The translations under genes were made by a program, and so were the position numbers. DNA of 64,000 nt from Tetraselmis striata (Eukaryota > Chlorophyta > Chlorodendrophyceae > Chlorodendrales > Chlorodendraceae): the NCBI GenBank assembly GCA_006384855.1, contig VCJN01000993.1, positions 62,001 through 126,000 on the forward strand. Direction: 5' to 3'. Within the stretch, counting starts at the first letter, position 1, and every line of letters begins with the position of its first letter. The notes below the pieces were generated by a model that was not told the origin of the DNA, did no database searches, and saw nothing but the letters and a program-made list of their open reading frames with translations. Of this stretch, positions 59,801 to 64,000 are shown piece after piece.

Positions 59801-60900
59801 CACGTTCCACCCACAGCCCCCGAGAGACGCACCCCCTCGCCTTGCTGCCGACGAGTCGCAGCCGGCCTCAAATGAAGCGACGCAAGTCGCCAAGGTGGAC
59901 GGCCTTGCTGTGATGTAAGGCTATTATGGGTTATGGGCTCATGTAGTTTCCGGCTTGCTAATTTTGTCGCCATCGCACGTTCCACCCACAGCCCCCGAGA
60001 GACGCACCCCCTCGCCTTGCTGCCGACGAGTCGCAGCCGGCCTCAAATGAAGCGACGCAAGTCGCCAAGGTGGACGGCCTTGCTGTGATGTGAGGCTATG
60101 GGTTATAGGCTCATGTAGTTTCCGGCTTGCTAATTTTGTCGCCATCGCACGTTCCACCCACAGCCCCCGAGCGACGCACCCCCTCACCTTGCTGCCGACG
60201 AGTCGCAGCCGGCTCGCAAGAGGCGCCGGGAGTCGCCAAGGTGGGTGACCTTACTGCGATGCTGTAAGGCTATGCTAGGTTGTTTTAGTTAGTTTCCGAC
60301 TTGCTAATTATGTTCGCCATCGCACGTTCGTCCGACAGCCCCCGAGTGCAAAAGCTGGCACGAGCGACGCACCACCTCGCCTTGCTACCGACGAGTCGCA
60401 GCCGGCTTGCAAGAGGCGCCGCGAGTCGCCAAGGTGGGCGGCCTTTCTGCGAGGTAAGGCTATGCTGGGCTGTTTCAGTTTTCGGCTTGCTAATTATAAT
60501 GTCGCCATCGCACATTCGACCCACAGCCCCGAGTGCAAAATCTGGCACAAGCGACGCATCTCCTCGCCCGCCGCCAACGAGTCGCAGCCGCCCTCAAAAG
60601 AAGCGACACACGTCGCCAAGGTGGTCGGCCTTGCTGCGACATAATGTTGTTGTCCACCTTTGCATTTTTATGGCTTGCTACTTATGTCGCCATCGCACGT
60701 TCAACCTATCACATCCCATGATCCCCCCGGGATCATCCACATCCCCCCACATCCCCCCGACTGCTAGCTGCACGAGCGACGTATGTACCCCCTCGCCTTG
60801 CTGCCGCATAGTCGCAACCGGCCTCAAAAGAAGCGACGCCAGTCGCAAGGTGGGCGGCCTTGCTGCAATGTATCCGTTGGTTCAACCGCAGGTGACTGCT
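56787..60900 (+). repeat. Tandem exon-plus-intron array, about 16 units of ~175 bp
   Basis: Each unit holds a branch-point-like tgctaat, an acceptor ccacag or gacag, an Ala/Pro/Ser-rich exon (usual start PPSAKAGTSDAPPRLAADES, usual end ATPVAK), a donor AAG|gtggg and, a few bases into the intron, a gatgtaa containing TGTAA. Exon lengths read directly: 96 (56787), 91 (56976), 96 (57157), 95 (57346), then decayed copies to 58.8 kb, then 96 (59263), 96 (59449), 78 (59642), 78 (59817), 78 (59992), 77 (60164), 95 (60339) and 94 (60527), with a last decayed unit near 60.76 kb. Three units at 59.6-60.07 kb are almost identical at exactly 175 bp. A different Lys/Pro/Ser-rich block interrupts the array at 57.81-58.18 kb. 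Confidence 0.8.
58883..60069 (+). CDS. Array gene, module 2: leader exon copy plus five in-phase repeat exons
   Basis: A second copy of the leader exon ends at 59125 (GSEAKGATTTMPI|gtaaga). From there five exons (59263-59358, 59449-59544, 59642-59719, 59817-59894, 59992-60069) all begin after cag, end in AAG|gtgg and keep phase 0, giving 32, 32, 26, 26 and 26 residues with no stop. Introns are 90-137 bp. Upstream the leader copy has a TAG at 58877-58879 (the first module has CAG there), so the usable open stretch starts after it and no ATG is obvious; the start given here is the first codon of that open stretch. Beyond 60069 exon lengths stop being multiples of three. This is either an expressed fragment of a larger gene or a recently decayed gene still expanding as a repeat. 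Confidence 0.4.
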
Positions 60901-60940
60901 ACCTGCACGCGGACATTATTTGAGGAGGGGCAGCATACCT

Positions 60941-61426
60941 TTATATAGCCGCCGAGGCATACAAGAACCGCCAATTAGTAGAGAGGCCTGAGATTACCGA
61001 CTTGACCGCTTTGTAGTCGGCATATTCAGTGTGGCCGTCTTCGGCATGAAGCCAGTGACCGATATGGTGTGGTTGTACCTCAGCCCCAGCCGGGGTGGGC
61101 CGTGTGGCCCCTGTAACTGCCGTGTCGGAACGCTTAGCGCTGCCTTGCATACCGGGGCTGCCTGCGGCACCCTCTTCAGACGCCACTACTTCGGCCAAAG
61201 ACGCAGGGGGGCGCTGGCCACCCCCCCTTAACGACTCTTCCAAGTTCGCAACATCACGCAAGGCTGCCCCACGCGAGGAGACGGGCCGCCCGACGGCAGA
61301 CCCGATACAACTTGTTGCCATCTCGAGAACTTCCCTACTCAACATTCCCTCATGATCTTGAAGGAGTTCCCGCACCTCCCCAAGTGCAGCGCGAAGTTCG
61401 TGTATAGCCCGCAAGGGGGAACCCAT
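60941..61426 (-). CDS. Unidentified 161-codon open frame
   Basis: The minus-strand frame from an ATG at 61426 begins MGSPLRAIHELRAALGEVRE with strongly helical text, then Gly/Ala/Pro-rich sequence, and ends at 60941. No motif identifies it. It lies between the exon array and the right inverted-repeat copy and may be part of a mobile element. Confidence 0.3.
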   Translation of the reverse strand: MGSPLRAIHELRAALGEVRELLQDHEGMLSREVLEMATSCIGSAVGRPVSSRGAALRDVANLEESLRGGGQRPPASLAEVVASEEGAAGSPGMQGSAKRSDTAVTGATRPTPAGAEVQPHHIGHWLHAEDGHTEYADYKAVKSVISGLSTNWRFLYASAAI

Positions 61427-61642
61427 ACTGACCCCGCAGCCCTACTTCCTACTTGTTTCAACGAGAACTGTTAGACAGGTGTGGGAGGCGGAGAACTGCC
61501 TCGACTTCGCGGCAACCTACCTACCTACCTACCTTCGGAGAACCTGCCTCGACCCGCCGCCTTTGCCTCGTTGCGCCGCCACCAAGTGATCATGTACTTT
61601 GCGCCAGTACACGCGAACCCTAAAAACCTGCACAGGGTTTAA

Positions 61643-61728
61643 AGCTTGTAAATTACCCATTTTCGGTGAGTCATAAGTGAAGTATAGTGGCATGTACCGT
61701 TTACGCTATAATCTTGTCCCATTCCCCT
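61643..61728 (-). repeat. 86-bp inverted repeat, right copy
   Basis: Reverse complement of 55644-55730. Homology starts and stops sharply at both ends of the 86 bp. Confidence 0.85.
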
Positions 61729-63393
61729 AGTAGCGCAGCAATGAAATGGGATTTGGGTGGGACTCGGGTGGAATTTGGGTGGGACCCTGCTGGAGGCGGC
61801 GGCGGCTGCGGGCGGAGACTCGGAGACGCGATGAAGTGCTCAACGCTAAAGGTTCCTTTAAGTTTGAGAGCTTTACAAGTGGTCCAGCCGCTCATGTCGT
61901 CAGCGGTCAGCCGTTCAATGGCGGCGCTTCTTGCTGGGCGCAGGCTAATAGGTGCGGCGCGGGCTCCCGCCGCCTGAGCCTTTGCTTTCTCATCAACCTT
62001 CGCGTTGCACGCTTTGCACCCTTTTGGCGAGCGCCGGCAGTCCCACACCCTAACTAGATAGAACTGTCCCACCGCCTCATGCACCTCCTCCTCCGGCGGC
62101 GACTCGGCAAGTGGGGCCGTGTCGGGGGTTTTAGTCTAAGGTAGTTGAAGCTGCCTGGGGGGGGGGGGGGGGGGGGCTTGCCGGTGGGGGGCGCTATCTA
62201 TAAACCAATACGTATGCATAGTTTGAGAAAGCCCGTTCACCCTGGCTAAGGAGGCTAACTCTCGGACTCTCCCTTGAGCCGCGCCGCAACGTCTCCATCC
62301 CCCACCGACAGCAGCTATGTAGTGGCGCTTCTCCTTATGCATGTCCTTGCCTACCTTCTCCTTCGCCTTCGCGGGGGCGGGGGCAGCGGCACCACGCGCC
62401 GGCATGATCCACTCCTGCATCCAACTCAATGCGCACACCCGCCGACAGGCTGACAATTCCGATGTATCCCATCGGAGCCACGGAGGCATTGCCACCGCAG
62501 TGGTCAACCATCAACGTCATGTATCTGACTACATGTGTTCGGTGTATGTTGTGAGGTCGAGGCGCGGCGCTGCCGGCAATGCTGCATGAGCGATGCAGCG
62601 CGGCCGCGGCAGCAAAAACGTTTACTTTGCTGAGAGTTTTCTACTTTTTTTTTCGCGCTGCGGCGCGCGGCTGCTATGGTCCGGGGAATGAGGCTGGGTT
62701 CGCGCACCCTCGCAAACTGATACGTCGCCTAAAATCCACCAGTTTCGCATCCAGTTCGCACACCCCTTCATATCGCGAACTCGCTCCCTTAACCCCAGTA
62801 AAGGAGCCCGGAACCCTGGAAATCCTCCCGGGGTTAAAGCCTGCTGCAGCGAGATCAAATTTGTCTTGCAGAATGCTTCGGGGATTAGGGTTTTGACTTA
62901 AGGATTAGTTAATCAATTACATGAGCCAGCAGCAGGAGGCAATATTACGAAATCACCAAGAAAGGACGATCAGGTTTGGACTCATCCTTAAACGCAGCAG
63001 GCCCGTCGCCTCCTGCATTCCGCAACTGGATCGCTGCGGAAGCGCGGCCGTCGTAGACGCTGCAAGGGTTTCGCTGTTTGTCATTCCTGTCCCGGGGGCG
63101 GGAAAAACAAAAGCGGCGACAGACTCCCGGGCGCAGACTCTACGGGTACCCCGTGATAACCAAGCGCAGCATCAGCCGGGGGCAGAGGCCGGTACGGGTG
63201 CCGGATCGCTCCGTCCTCGATCGCGCCACCATCATCCCGTAGCCACCTGATCGCTCCGTTCATAGCTTGGTTTCCTGCCACCTCTCACGACGGCACTTTC
63301 CTGCAGCGATACCGAAGGAACGTAAGACGCGTTGGCCTGCAACAAAACGAAGCCTTTGCAAAAGCGTCTCGCCCGCAATCCAGGCTCGACGCG
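61729..63393. other. No gene clearly recognised; 5' flank of EF-Ts
   Basis: Two minus-strand frames (61701-62084, 62136-62507) contain short Lys/Ala-rich text but no family motif. A G tract lies at 62158-62176. The last few hundred bases should contain the EF-Ts promoter. Confidence 0.35.
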
Positions 63394-63890
63394 ATGCTGC
63401 TACATCGATTCATGTCGGCGCACCGCCAGCAGCTGCGCGGCCTATGGCTTCTGCAGCAGCAGCAGGCCGCGCACGGCGCGATCCGGCACTTGGCCTCAAA
63501 GCCAGATGTTATGGCGCTCGTGAAGGAGCTGCGCGCTCGCAGCGGCGCACCGATAAAGGTCGTATGTATATCAACTTGTCCTTCTGCAGCCACCCATCAT
63601 CATCATCCATCTCGGGCCATCCCAGCGGCACTGCCGTTGAATTATCGCATCCACCCACCACCACCGTGCTGCCGGACTCTCAGGACGTGAAGGCTGCGCT
63701 GGAAGAGGGAGGCTGGGACATGGAGGCGGCGTTTGCCGCGCTGCGCAAGAAGGGCCTCGCGGCGGCGGCTAAGAAGGGCGACCGCACCACGCTGGAGGGG
63801 CTGGTGGCGCTCGCGGAGGGCGCCGGCCGCGGCGCACTGGTGGAGGTCAACTGTGAGACGGACTTTGTGGCGCGCAATGACACCTTCCAG
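63394..63890 (+). CDS. Organellar elongation factor Ts (5' part)
   Basis: EF-Ts recharges EF-Tu by exchanging GDP for GTP during organelle translation. Exon 1 (63394-63558) starts with a basic, Gln/Leu-rich leader ([20 protein letters not shown]) resembling a mitochondrial presequence, then [18 protein letters not shown] (the EF-Ts N-terminal UBA-like domain). A 125-bp intron (63559-63683, phase 0) leads to exon 2 (63684-63890): [35 protein letters not shown] and [17 protein letters not shown], the last being the EF-Ts signature. Exon 2 ends at CAG|gtgcgg, and the rest of the gene lies beyond the window. Met at 63412 is an alternative start. A plastid destination cannot be excluded from the leader alone. 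Confidence 0.93.
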
Positions 63891-64000
63891 GTGCGGCAGT
63901 CTCCCCTGTCTGTATTTACTTAATAGAATCGTACGGATGCTTGGCCGATGGGGGGCTGGCTGTGCTAGATGTGCTTGAGGATTGGAGGCCAGGCGTGCTG

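Noticed and set aside
60301-60948. 215-codon plus-strand frame reading straight through the array
   Set aside because: It crosses donor- and acceptor-like sites and reads both exon and intron parts of the units. The spliced reading is better supported.

Overview
The window looks like nuclear DNA of a flagellated protist, most likely a volvocalean-type green alga. The evidence is a complete intraflagellar-transport gene (IFT172), GC-rich exons interrupted by GT-AG introns, TGTAA motifs (the chlorophyte poly(A) signal) about 90-120 nt after two stop codons, and a tyrosine-recombinase element whose split direct repeats match the PAT/Kangaroo type known from Volvox. The algal assignment is an inference; another ciliated protist is not excluded.

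Layout. 0-4 kb: remnants of a pogo-like transposase (+) and a LINE-like reverse transcriptase (-). 4.2-6.3 kb: a three-exon multi-pass membrane protein of unknown function (+). 7-9.4 kb: exon-like blocks of an unrecognised gene (-). 10.8-17.7 kb: seven-exon IFT172 (-), apparently intact at 1740 codons. 21.3-24.4 kb: a SINE and a fossil tyrosine-recombinase element. 25.1-26.75 kb: a five-exon type II membrane protein with an FkbM/Star-like methyltransferase fold (+). 27.7-28.7 kb: a roughly 68-bp minisatellite. 29.6 kb: a second SINE. 31.3-32.2 kb: a LINE C-terminal fragment. 32.3-32.9 kb: two identical convergent tRNA-Glu(CTC) genes. 35.5-36.5 kb: a hAT remnant. 39-41 kb: a transposase-like gene carrying a perfect 30-bp coding repeat. 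41-46 kb: G-run-bearing repeats, a 368-bp fold-back satellite and small basic ORFs. 46-51.7 kb: weak ORFs and a roughly 195-bp tandem repeat. 51.9-55.7 kb: a fossil Ty3/Gypsy chromovirus (-). 56.1-60.9 kb: a tandem array in which each unit is one exon plus one intron. 63.4 kb to the end: the 5' part of an organellar elongation factor Ts gene (+).

The host genes (IFT172, EF-Ts, the FkbM-like protein and the membrane protein) share no pathway. They are islands in a repeat-rich landscape. Poly-C/poly-G tracts are extremely common, and on the coding strand several C tracts lie just inside intron 5' ends. The most unusual object is the 56-61 kb array: an exon of 96 or 78 bp, its flanking splice signals, a TGTAA and a branch-point-like TGCTAAT are duplicated together many times. 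One run of five consecutive units keeps phase 0 throughout. The array sits between two inverted copies of an 86-bp sequence.
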